From the NCBI RefSeq assembly GCF_015062905.1, contig NZ_SUTK01000054.1, positions 1-9,368 on the forward strand: a DNA stretch of 9,368 bases, given 5' to 3'. Both the position numbers and the translations under genes were made by a program. Source of the stretch: Methanobrevibacter thaueri. Lineage in GTDB: Archaea; Methanobacteriota; Methanobacteria; Methanobacteriales; Methanobacteriaceae. Below the pieces are notes generated by a model. It made no database searches. It had not been told where the DNA came from and was given only the letters and a program-made list of their open reading frames with translations. Of the stretch, positions 1 through 6,735 are shown one piece after another. Position 1 is the first letter of the stretch; each line of letters begins with the position of its first letter.

Positions 1-291
1 TGCGTCAACATCAAAAATGTATTCCGCCTTAAGCCAGTCTTCACGACGGCGGGGGTTGTTGTAGAATGCAACTGAAATATAGGCTGCAAAAGGTGCCTTG
101 TATCTTAGGAATTTGCGCAATGCTTCAGTTCCTCCAAAGACCTTGTACCTGTCGTTAGGTCCGCGTCCGTTGTGGTCAAATCCGAATTCCCTTTTCTTGA
201 TGTCTTTTGATATGAAATCTGGAAGGTCCTTCGGGTCCCATTCCTCACGGTAGTACTGCCTTCGCTCCTTTATTGTAGCCTTGGAAAACAT
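1..291 (-). CDS. priS: DNA primase small (catalytic) subunit PriS, 5' part only
   Basis: The reverse strand is open from an ATG at 291-289 to the window edge, giving the first 97 residues of a protein whose remainder lies outside. Seen: an REFGF stretch (34-38), GRGPNDRY (42-49), a segment resembling the archaeal PriS 'LRxFL..APxxxYxSvAFY' region (58-77), and, just at the edge, IFDVDA (92-97). The two aspartates D94 and D96 match the first metal-binding Asp pair of the archaeo-eukaryotic primase catalytic core. Known for the family: PriS with PriL synthesises RNA/DNA primers for replication. The partner gene priL lies in the same orientation about 1.3 kb away, separated by two opposite-strand genes. 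There is no Shine-Dalgarno sequence; a TATA-like element about 29 nt upstream suggests a leaderless or nearly leaderless mRNA. The product call is firm; the catalytic third Asp and the zinc motif cannot be seen here. Confidence 0.9.
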   Translation of the reverse strand, partial: MFSKATIKERRQYYREEWDPKDLPDFISKDIKKREFGFDHNGRGPNDRYKVFGGTEALRKFLRYKAPFAAYISVAFYNNPRRREDWLKAEYIFDVDA

Positions 292-313
292 AATAATAGT
301 TATATTCCATAAA

Positions 314-326
314 GTATTTATTTATT
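314..326 (-). promoter_or_regulatory. TATA box for priS
   Basis: Read on the minus strand, the element AATAAATAAATAC is centred about 29 nt upstream of the priS ATG. Archaeal TATA boxes lie about 26-27 nt before the transcription start, so transcription would start at or just before the start codon. No AGGTGAT-like site lies in the 20 nt before the ATG, consistent with leaderless translation. Position and sequence are seen; function is inferred. Confidence 0.45.
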
Positions 327-354
327 CGCCAAATGTGCATCGGTGATTTTTCAC

Positions 355-366
355 ATATTATATTAA
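355..366 (+). promoter_or_regulatory. TATA box for the acidic-protein gene
   Basis: The element ATATTATATTAA (core TTATATTA, centre about 361) lies 21-28 nt before the two in-frame start codons at 383 and 389. The usual archaeal spacing would put the transcription start near 386-389. This fits a leaderless mRNA and slightly favours the ATG at 389 as the true start. No Shine-Dalgarno sequence is present. The element is about 40 bp from the divergent priS TATA box, so the two transcripts start back to back. Confidence 0.4.
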
Positions 367-382
367 TCATGACGGATATAAT

Positions 383-904
383 ATGCATATGGAAGAGATT
401 GTTGAAGTAATCGGAGTGGAGCATCTAAAGACCGTACTTTCAGGACTGACACCCGAAGAGATAGTGAAGCCGGCATACGACAATTGGATGGGAGGCATCA
501 AGACAGGCCATACAGTACTGAACCTTGAAAACGGAAATGTCTATGGTCTGGGCATTGATTTTAATGATCTTCCTCTTCATGACAATATATACATCGAACT
601 GTTCACCATCGATTCTCATGAGACTCCAGTCAGTGAGGAAGACTTCTTTTCAAAACATGAATATGATGAGTTTCTGGAGTTCAGCAGCAATGACCCCTGC
701 GAATACATTCCGGACATCATAACTGAATTCTGTGAAATGAAGGGCATTGACGAGTATGAAAGGACCATCGGCGTTCTTGCATATAACTTCGAAAAGAGAG
801 AACAGGGAAACTACAACATGTGGGAATCCAAGATTCTGAACAAGTATTATGATGCCATTTACGAAAACCACAATCCATTCGAGTTTTCCCAATCAAGTCT
901 GTAG
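383..904 (+). CDS. Hypothetical acidic soluble protein
   Basis: I do not recognise a family. The 173-residue product is strongly acidic: 35 Asp/Glu against 10 Lys/Arg, with the acidic residues spread along the chain and many aromatic residues (Tyr, Phe, Trp). There is no signal peptide, membrane segment or obvious metal-binding cluster; the only two cysteines are in the middle (DPCEYIP, EFCEMKG). The N-terminus may begin at Met1 (383) or Met3 (389). The distance to the TATA element and the lack of a ribosome-binding site favour leaderless expression, perhaps from Met3. The next gene, a membrane protease homologue, starts 8 bp after the stop, so the two probably form an operon. The gene sits between priS and priL but points the other way. 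Its composition resembles the primase genes, unlike the AT-rich gene after it. Function unknown; an acidic inhibitor, chaperone-like partner or structural DNA mimic is only speculation. Confidence 0.75.
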   Translation: MHMEEIVEVIGVEHLKTVLSGLTPEEIVKPAYDNWMGGIKTGHTVLNLENGNVYGLGIDFNDLPLHDNIYIELFTIDSHETPVSEEDFFSKHEYDEFLEFSSNDPCEYIPDIITEFCEMKGIDEYERTIGVLAYNFEKREQGNYNMWESKILNKYYDAIYENHNPFEFSQSSL

Positions 905-912
905 GCCATATT

Positions 913-1599
913 ATGTTGAGTTTTGATGAAAACAGGGATTTTCCATTTTACAATGAAAATCCGAGGATGTCAAAAATAGGGTGGCTTGTTTTATTGATCA
1001 GCATTCCGGTTTCCTTTTTTGCTAATGTTTTTGTTAGCTCATTAACGAATGATATTGTTGGAAGCATATTTTTCCTTTTGATAATGCTTATTCCATTGCT
1101 TTATTTTTCCAATTGGAACTATTCACTGTTCTTTAAAAAGCCTACAAAAGACGAACTGATACTTGCAGTGCTGATGTTTATAGCATATTTCATATATTCA
1201 TTAATTATGAGCAATCTTTTGGATGCAAGCGGCCTGGCCAGCACAGGAAGTGCCGATGCGGAAATTGTTCCAATCGTCACACTTATATTTTCCATGATGG
1301 CTGAAGAACTGATAAAGTTCATTCCATTGATGCTTTTGCTGAGGGTTTTCTTTAAATACACATCAAATCGCAGATTATCAATTATAGTATCATCTGCAGT
1401 TACATTAATCATTTTTGGTTTAATGCATTTGGAACCGGGCATTTCCTTAATATCAGTGCTTTTGATTCAGGGATGGGGTTCACTAAGCCATCTCTATGTA
1501 TATCTGAAAACCAAAAATCTCTTTGCATCATACATATCCCATCTGATGACTGATGCATTTATTTTAATAATGGCACTGTACGGATTGTTCGCTATTTGA
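913..1599 (+). CDS. CPBP/PrsW-like intramembrane metalloprotease homologue
   Basis: This is a polytopic membrane protein of 228 residues with about six to eight hydrophobic segments (roughly 22-45, 48-67, 81-101, 117-147, 156-172, 177-190, 204-227). Conserved motifs match the CPBP (CAAX protease/bacteriocin-processing, 'Abi') superfamily: E131-E132 in the fourth segment, F168-x3-H172 and H210-x3-D214. These form the expected putative metal site inside the membrane. The first motif is EELIK with Lys135, resembling the EExxK of PrsW proteases rather than EExxxR of typical CPBP proteins, whereas FxxxH is the CPBP form. Family members cleave membrane-embedded or prenylated substrates, or give immunity to bacteriocins; the substrate here is unknown. 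It starts 8 bp after the acidic-protein gene with no clear ribosome-binding site, suggesting co-translation. It ends 6 bp from the end of convergent priL. GC is about 32-33% over 961-1200, well below neighbouring genes, which may mean later acquisition. Confidence 0.7.
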   Translation: MLSFDENRDFPFYNENPRMSKIGWLVLLISIPVSFFANVFVSSLTNDIVGSIFFLLIMLIPLLYFSNWNYSLFFKKPTKDELILAVLMFIAYFIYSLIMSNLLDASGLASTGSADAEIVPIVTLIFSMMAEELIKFIPLMLLLRVFFKYTSNRRLSIIVSSAVTLIIFGLMHLEPGISLISVLLIQGWGSLSHLYVYLKTKNLFASYISHLMTDAFILIMALYGLFAI

Positions 1600-1605
1600 T
1601 TTAAG

Positions 1606-2937
1606 CTATTCCTTAGGAGCTTCCTTGTCCAGCTGGAATTTTTTTCGTCCGTAGCAAGACAGCGGATTGTTTATTCCCTTGCAGGACTTGTCCGGATGGC
1701 AAAGGTTCGGCAGGTGTATCTTTATTTTCTCGCAGCTCATAGGTGTGTACCATTTGGTTTCCCCTTCATGGTTGATGTCTACCCTTTCATGCATGCCGAA
1801 GCCCAGTTTTGATATGATGTTGATTTTTTCCTGAGGTTGGTCGTCGAATAATGGAGGTGTACAGTTGTCTGCGGCATCAAAAATCAATGGCAATATCTCA
1901 TTTTCAGTGATTGATAAATCTGGATCCATGTCTGATACCTTTACGGTCTCATCTGATGCGAAAATTCTAGGATAGAGCCTTGCATATGATGCAAATGATG
2001 TTAAAAGCAATACTATTGCATCGTTACGTCCACCTGATGAGACTCCCTCGACTGTCGCCTTGATGCATGGCGGGAAGGCTTTAGGGTTAAGTTTTCCGGC
2101 CTCGACTGTTCCGTATATTCCTCCGCTTCCTGCATAGTACTTGTTGTATTTGCTGATTTCCTCAGGTATGAATTCCTTCAAATCCTCTCCGATTTTAATG
2201 ATTGCAGGATGCATTTCAACCCTTGCTGACATTTCCTTGATGCGCGCAATGTATTCCTCGGTCTTCTGCATTATCAGCCTTGAAAGAATCTGTTCCTTGA
2301 CGCTGTCTCCTATCAGTATGTTGTACATCCTCTCAGGGCTTCTGTCTGTGAACTCATCGCCGAAACGGTAGAGGAAATCATCCTGCTGGAGAACTATGTC
2401 CCCCTGATCTATCAGCAAATCGGTAAGCTTGAGCTTTTTGGTTGCAATGACCTCGCTTAGGGATTTCCAGGTGATTGCACCGTCGACTTTTACCTCGTCA
2501 AGCACTTCGTCGATGATTTCTGCCCTTGACATTGGCGGGATTTTTGAAAGCTTTTCTAAAATAAGTGTTCCCTGGGATTCGATGAAGAGTCTTGTTTCAC
2601 GTGAGCCGAGGTTGAACTGTATGGCGATTGCCTGGCACAGTATATGGTAGGTCACCACATCATGGGCATAGATGTCCTGATTGGTGAGGTATTCGAATTC
2701 GGCCTGTGTGAAGTTGGTGTTGTTCTTTTTCTCGATTGCCCAGAGCATCCGTTTCATGCATAGGTCATACAATGATTTTGGTATCAGGGAGTCGTCTGAA
2801 AACTTCTGGTTGGTTGTGCGGATGCATATGTCTATAAGTGATTCGTTCTCATCGAATATCTGATTCAAATCTCCGTATTCCCTGATAATCAGTCTTCCCT
2901 CATCGGATAGTGGATTTATGAATGAAACTTCTGCCAT
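1606..2937 (-). CDS. priL: DNA primase large subunit PriL
   Basis: The 443-residue product is the regulatory, iron-sulfur subunit of the archaeal replicative primase; with PriS it positions template and nucleotides for primer initiation. Seen: a helical N-terminal region (about 1-270), then the C-terminal iron-sulfur region starting with FPPCIKA (288-294, Cys291), followed by GGRNDAIVLLLTSF (302-315). Cysteines follow at 402 (PMSC), 413 (NLC), 419 (KSC) and 428 (PLSC). Four of these five ligate a [4Fe-4S] cluster in the family; C291, C402, C413 and C419 are my best guess, with C428 near a position often occupied by Tyr. The length is normal for methanogen PriL. No Shine-Dalgarno sequence precedes the ATG, and a TATA-like TATTTAAA lies about 27 nt upstream, so the mRNA is probably leaderless. 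The gene is divergent from metG and convergent with the membrane protease gene (6-bp gap). Confidence 0.93.
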   Translation of the reverse strand: MAEVSFINPLSDEGRLIIREYGDLNQIFDENESLIDICIRTTNQKFSDDSLIPKSLYDLCMKRMLWAIEKKNNTNFTQAEFEYLTNQDIYAHDVVTYHILCQAIAIQFNLGSRETRLFIESQGTLILEKLSKIPPMSRAEIIDEVLDEVKVDGAITWKSLSEVIATKKLKLTDLLIDQGDIVLQQDDFLYRFGDEFTDRSPERMYNILIGDSVKEQILSRLIMQKTEEYIARIKEMSARVEMHPAIIKIGEDLKEFIPEEISKYNKYYAGSGGIYGTVEAGKLNPKAFPPCIKATVEGVSSGGRNDAIVLLLTSFASYARLYPRIFASDETVKVSDMDPDLSITENEILPLIFDAADNCTPPLFDDQPQEKINIISKLGFGMHERVDINHEGETKWYTPMSCEKIKIHLPNLCHPDKSCKGINNPLSCYGRKKFQLDKEAPKE

Positions 2938-2960
2938 GCTTTTAACTCTTTATTTTATGT

Positions 2961-2968
2961 TTTAAATA
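2961..2968 (-). promoter_or_regulatory. TATA box for priL
   Basis: The minus strand reads TATTTAAA centred about 27 nt upstream of the priL ATG, the spacing expected if transcription starts at the start codon. No ribosome-binding site is visible between it and the ATG, so leaderless translation is inferred. Confidence 0.4.
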
Positions 2969-3096
2969 GCTAACCTATTTTTAAAGTCAATATTGTTTCC
3001 GGTTCATATTCTGACAATTGATGCAATATTAAAAAATTTCATTTTTATGTTTAAATCTAATTTTCTTATTAAATAACACTGTTAAAAAATAACTAT

Positions 3097-3106
3097 TATA
3101 ATATAT
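3097..3106 (+). promoter_or_regulatory. TATA box for metG
   Basis: TTATAATATA is centred near 3101. Standard archaeal spacing predicts a transcription start near 3127-3129, leaving a leader of about 26-28 nt that contains the ribosome-binding site. It probably drives metG and the tightly linked genes after it. Confidence 0.45.
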
Positions 3107-3140
3107 GAGCAACATAATTATACTATGTTTAAAATAGATA

Positions 3141-3147
3141 AGGGGAT
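3141..3147 (+). promoter_or_regulatory. Shine-Dalgarno site of metG
   Basis: AGGGGAT lies 7 nt before the metG ATG and differs by one base from AGGTGAT, the archaeal consensus complementary to the 16S rRNA tail. It fixes the start at 3155 and contrasts with the leaderless-looking genes on the left. Confidence 0.6.
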
Positions 3148-3154
3148 TAGATAA

Positions 3155-5143
3155 ATGTCAAAGATTTTTATTTCATGCGCACTTCCTTACGCAAATGGAC
3201 CATGTCATTTGGGCCATATACGCTCAACATACCTTCCTGCGGATATCTATGCAAGATACAACAGGATGATCGGCAATGATGTGCTTATGGTCTGTGCAAC
3301 CGATGAACATGGAACTCCAATTGCAGTTAAGGCAGACAAAGAAAAGAAAAAGCCGATAGAGATATCAAAAAGATACCACGATATGATTGTAAAAGACGTG
3401 GAGTCAATGAACATATCACTGGACAATTTCACAAGGACCACAGATGAAGCCCACTACGAGCTGGCTCAAAACTTCTTCAAATCATTATATGACAATGGAT
3501 ACATCTACAGGGAAGACATCCAGCAATTATACTGTCCTAACTGTAACAAGTTCCTTCCGGACAGATACGTTGAAGGATTATGTCCTGTCTGCGGTTCCGA
3601 AGCAAGAGGAGACCACTGCGAAAAATGCGGAAAGGCCCTGAATCCAACCGAACTGGACGAGCCACACTGCATTACCTGCGGAACCACACCGATTATCAAG
3701 GACACCTTCCAGTATGCATTCAAGCTTTCAGAGCTTGAGGATGCTCTTAAGGAATATATCTCAACAAATGACAATCTTCCTGCAAACGTAAAGAACTATG
3801 CAACAAACTGGCTCAATGAAGGACTGACCGATTGGATTCTGACCCGTGACATGGACTGGGGAATACCTGTGCCGTTGGATGAGGCAAAAGGCAAGGTGTT
3901 ATATGTATGGATTGAGGCTTTTCTCGGATACATATCCTCCGCAAGCCAATGGTCAAAGGTCTCAGGCAAGAAATGGGAAGAGTACTGGAACGATTATGTG
4001 GTTCATTTCATCGGAAAGGACATCATTTACCACCATTCAATATTCTGGCCGGGACTGCTGAAGGCATACGGCTGCAAGCTTCCTGACATGATATATGCAG
4101 GAGAATTCCTTTCCCTTGAAGGCGAAAAGATGTCAACCAGCAAGAACTGGGTCATATGGATAGCCGATTTCGTAAAGGACTATGAGCCGGACCTGCTCAG
4201 ATACTACCTGACAATAAACGCTCCCCTCAACAGGGACTCAGACTTCTCATGGGATGACTTCCAGAGAAGAAACAATGACGAGCTGGCTGACGTGATAGGA
4301 AACTTCCTGCACAGGACATTCGTATTCACCAAAAAGCAATTCGACAGCAGAATACCTGAATATGTGAATCCGACAGAAGAGGATGAGGAATTCAGAAAGG
4401 CAATCGAAGAGCTTCCGGACAGTGCAGGTGCATATATAGCTGATTACGAATTCAGGGAAGCCCTTCTTGAAATATTCAAGGTGGCCAAGAAAGGAAATAA
4501 ATACTTCAATGATGCGGAACCATGGAAGGCAATTAAAGAAGATCCTCAAAAGGCCGCAAACTGCTTATACTTATCTAATCAATTAGCTAAAACATTAGCT
4601 TACACCCTAAAACCTTTCCTTCCATCAAAAGCGGACAGGATTGCTAAAATAATGAACCTCGGTTCACTTGACAAATGGGAGGATGCAAAGATTTTCCTGG
4701 AATCCGGCCATGAGATAAACAAGGCAAAGCCATTATTCAAAAAGATTGAAGATAAGGAAATTGAAGCCCAAAAGGCAAAACTTAAAGAAAACCTAACTGA
4801 AAATGAGGATGATAACATGAGTGATTTAGTGACAATAGATCAATTTGATGAATTTGTAATAAAGATAGGAGAAGTTAAAGAGGCTGAAAAAATCGAAAAG
4901 TCCGACAAGTTATTGAAGCTGCAGGTCGACCTGGGTGAGGAAAAGCCTAGACAGATTGTTGCGGGATTAGCAAAATTCTATGATGCAGAAGATTTAATCG
5001 GAAGAAAAGTATGTGTAGTCGCCAACCTTCAGCCTGCAAAGCTATTCGGAACATTATCAGAAGGTATGATTTTGGCAACCGGAGCATCAGGAGCACTACT
5101 AAGTCCTGATGAAAATGCTGAAGTAGGCGAAAGAATTCAATAA
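3155..5143 (+). CDS. metG: Methionyl-tRNA synthetase
   Basis: The enzyme charges tRNA-Met with methionine using ATP in the cytoplasm. The 662-residue product has the class I architecture: the HIGH motif as HLGH (18-21); a connective-peptide region with four CxxC pairs (C127/C130, C143/C146, C155/C158, C172/C175), the two-zinc knuckle form; the KMSTS motif intact at 325-329; an anticodon-binding helical domain (about 360-520); a charged Lys/Glu-rich linker (about 525-553); and a C-terminal OB-fold tRNA-binding/dimerisation domain (about 555-662). In many archaea this last domain is a separate protein; here it is fused. Residue 555 is a Met preceded by a plausible ribosome-binding site, listed separately. 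Base composition falls to about 27-35% GC from roughly 4560 onward, against 43-48% in the sampled catalytic part. The next gene starts 10 bp after the stop. Confidence 0.97.
   Translation: MSKIFISCALPYANGPCHLGHIRSTYLPADIYARYNRMIGNDVLMVCATDEHGTPIAVKADKEKKKPIEISKRYHDMIVKDVESMNISLDNFTRTTDEAHYELAQNFFKSLYDNGYIYREDIQQLYCPNCNKFLPDRYVEGLCPVCGSEARGDHCEKCGKALNPTELDEPHCITCGTTPIIKDTFQYAFKLSELEDALKEYISTNDNLPANVKNYATNWLNEGLTDWILTRDMDWGIPVPLDEAKGKVLYVWIEAFLGYISSASQWSKVSGKKWEEYWNDYVVHFIGKDIIYHHSIFWPGLLKAYGCKLPDMIYAGEFLSLEGEKMSTSKNWVIWIADFVKDYEPDLLRYYLTINAPLNRDSDFSWDDFQRRNNDELADVIGNFLHRTFVFTKKQFDSRIPEYVNPTEEDEEFRKAIEELPDSAGAYIADYEFREALLEIFKVAKKGNKYFNDAEPWKAIKEDPQKAANCLYLSNQLAKTLAYTLKPFLPSKADRIAKIMNLGSLDKWEDAKIFLESGHEINKAKPLFKKIEDKEIEAQKAKLKENLTENEDDNMSDLVTIDQFDEFVIKIGEVKEAEKIEKSDKLLKLQVDLGEEKPRQIVAGLAKFYDAEDLIGRKVCVVANLQPAKLFGTLSEGMILATGASGALLSPDENAEVGERIQ
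4805..4819 (+). promoter_or_regulatory. Possible internal translation start in metG
   Basis: GAGGATGAT (4805-4813) followed by an in-frame ATG at 4817 could initiate a free 108-residue protein (MSDLVTIDQF...GERIQ) identical to the C-terminal tRNA-binding domain. The spacing from GAGGAT to ATG is 6 nt. In other archaea and some bacteria the equivalent domain is a separate beta chain. It may instead be a remnant of a gene fusion with no present function. Confidence 0.3.
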
Positions 5144-5153
5144 ATAGATTAAA

Positions 5154-6731
5154 ATGCCTGAATCTGTCCTAGTCAACAAAGCCGAGAACTACTTAAAAGA
5201 GATTGCAGAGGATTCAATCAGTCTGGATGACATTGAAGAGTTTGAATCCTTCAAGAATCTTTACTTTAAACTAGATGACAGATTAAACTATTTGCAGAAG
5301 TTAAGGAAAGACATGGACCGACAGGGGTACACCACACCATTCACATCCCTAAGCAAATACGGAACAAAGACTTTGGGCGAAGTGCCTGCCGATGAGATAC
5401 GGGAAACCAGCCGCCATAACAAGATATTCAGGAATATAGCCAACGCCAAAAAAAACATCCTGGACCGTGTGAAATCAGCCATTGACTCACATATGATTGC
5501 ACTTGGAAATCTTGAGCAGTTCGGATATGTGAAATGCAACTCATGCTATAAGAAATATTCAATGAGTGAATTTAAAGACAATGAAGGCCAATGCCGCTGC
5601 AAAAGTAAATCATTTTCATTTAAGATAAACAAGGAACTTACTCACAGGCTTGATATAATACCTTACCTGCCACTTTCCGGAAACTATATGGTTCTGAAGA
5701 GTGAACTGTCACAGTATGCAAGGGAATCATACAAGCAGGTTTTGAACATCCTGAAGCAGGAGCGAAAGGGTCACGTCAAGACAATAACCCTTGTAATCAG
5801 ATTCAAGGATGAAAACAACCGTCAGATTCGAAAACGCATAACATTAGGCTCCGAATATGTTGACAATTATGAGGAAGAGGCAAGAAACCGGTATGGTAGA
5901 AATGTGCGCATAGAGGACATAAAGTTCAACAGGACAAAACCGGCAATCATTGACGACAATCATGCTAGAACCGCAATAGCACTGGCTTATGTCGGTTATG
6001 CCCAGAAAATAATAACTGAAATTGAAGACGACATATTGAAGCGTAACCTGACTGATTTCAAAAGGATTAACAAGTATGATGAAATCCTTGAGGAATATGA
6101 AAACAAGAGGCCTGATTTCATTGATGAATATGACCATGATGCGATAGAAGCATGGAGAAAATCCGAAATCGAAAAGAGATTCAGAAGCCTTAACTATATC
6201 GACAGGTTCGGAAACATTACCCGGTCTCTCAGGCGTGACATAAAGGTCAGGGAAAACATCTACAGGAACATATTCCAGAACATCGCATACACCCTCATTG
6301 TATGGGACATGTTCAGATATTACATGACAACCTCAAACAATGCCAGAAAAATCAATCTGGGACCGTTTCCATATATACGAGTGGAGCTTGACCGTGAACA
6401 GAGAAAGGCCTTCCAGAACACATACGATAAGGTCATTGAGATTCTCAAGGAATTCACCGACATCAAGATTATCCCGATTCCTGAAATGGACCTGCTTCTA
6501 TATGAAAAGTTCAAGTTCGAAAAGGAAATGCACAATTCCCGCATCAAGTTCAACCATGTTGCACTGGGTGCCGCATTGATTAATCAGAACTCTGAAATCG
6601 AGCTTGAAAGCATAAGCTATGCATTCAACATAAACGAATCAAGAATCAATAAGGAAATCAAGCATATAAACCAGATCAGGAATCCGAAAAGCGACAGATC
6701 CCAGCAGTTCGTTGAAATGTTAAAAAAGTGA
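5154..6731 (+). CDS. DUF530-like protein with zinc ribbon
   Basis: No function is known to me. The 525-residue soluble protein resembles DUF530 proteins of methanogens; the assignment is from memory. Seen: a charged helical N-terminus (1-125); a compact Cys4 knuckle CNSC...CRC (C128, C131, C147, C149), probably binding zinc; a basic segment (about 190-245) rich in Lys/Arg; a long helical charged middle (275-380); and a C-terminal part (466-525). There, AALINQNSEIELESISYAF and the following helix look like the last helices of a cyclin/TFB-like or helix-turn-helix fold. A zinc ribbon plus a C-terminal helical DNA-binding-like region suggests nucleic-acid binding; this is inference. It starts 10 bp after metG without a clear ribosome-binding site. 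Its stop codon overlaps the ribosome-binding site of the next gene, so the two are probably co-translated and may work together. Confidence 0.8.
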   Translation: MPESVLVNKAENYLKEIAEDSISLDDIEEFESFKNLYFKLDDRLNYLQKLRKDMDRQGYTTPFTSLSKYGTKTLGEVPADEIRETSRHNKIFRNIANAKKNILDRVKSAIDSHMIALGNLEQFGYVKCNSCYKKYSMSEFKDNEGQCRCKSKSFSFKINKELTHRLDIIPYLPLSGNYMVLKSELSQYARESYKQVLNILKQERKGHVKTITLVIRFKDENNRQIRKRITLGSEYVDNYEEEARNRYGRNVRIEDIKFNRTKPAIIDDNHARTAIALAYVGYAQKIITEIEDDILKRNLTDFKRINKYDEILEEYENKRPDFIDEYDHDAIEAWRKSEIEKRFRSLNYIDRFGNITRSLRRDIKVRENIYRNIFQNIAYTLIVWDMFRYYMTTSNNARKINLGPFPYIRVELDREQRKAFQNTYDKVIEILKEFTDIKIIPIPEMDLLLYEKFKFEKEMHNSRIKFNHVALGAALINQNSEIELESISYAFNINESRINKEIKHINQIRNPKSDRSQQFVEMLKK

Positions 6732-6735
6732 TATT
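6727..6735 (+). promoter_or_regulatory. Ribosome-binding site overlapping the upstream stop codon
   Basis: GTGAT (6728-6732) contains the TGA stop of the DUF530-like gene and lies 3 nt before the ATG of the next gene. It matches the 3' half of the AGGTGAT consensus. Ribosomes ending the first gene would be placed to start the second. Confidence 0.5.

Larger units (their letters stand above)
2938..3154. promoter_or_regulatory. AT-rich divergent intergenic region between priL and metG
   Basis: This 217-bp gap is the longest non-coding stretch in the window and is much more AT-rich than the flanking genes. It holds the priL TATA element on the left and the metG TATA element on the right. Three related AT-rich words occur: TATGTTTTAAATAG (2956-2969), TATGTTTAAAT (3046-3056) and TATGTTTAAAATAG (3124-3137); the outer two match at 13 of 14 bases. 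I see no tRNA, no stable hairpin and no open frame of coding character. A T-box or riboswitch is not evident, and the leader in front of metG is short (about 25-30 nt from the likely start site). Confidence 0.5.

Noticed and set aside
650..892. Minus-strand open frame of 80 codons with hydrophobic segments
   Set aside because: It lies fully inside the acidic-protein gene, has no ribosome-binding site or promoter, and reads as an antisense shadow.
2938..3154. Possible riboswitch, T-box or small RNA upstream of metG
   Set aside because: The predicted metG leader is only about 26-28 nt and the region shows no stable G/C-containing hairpin; archaea are not known to use T-boxes.
3505..3774. Minus-strand open frame within metG
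   Set aside because: It overlaps the conserved zinc-knuckle coding region of metG and has no independent signals.
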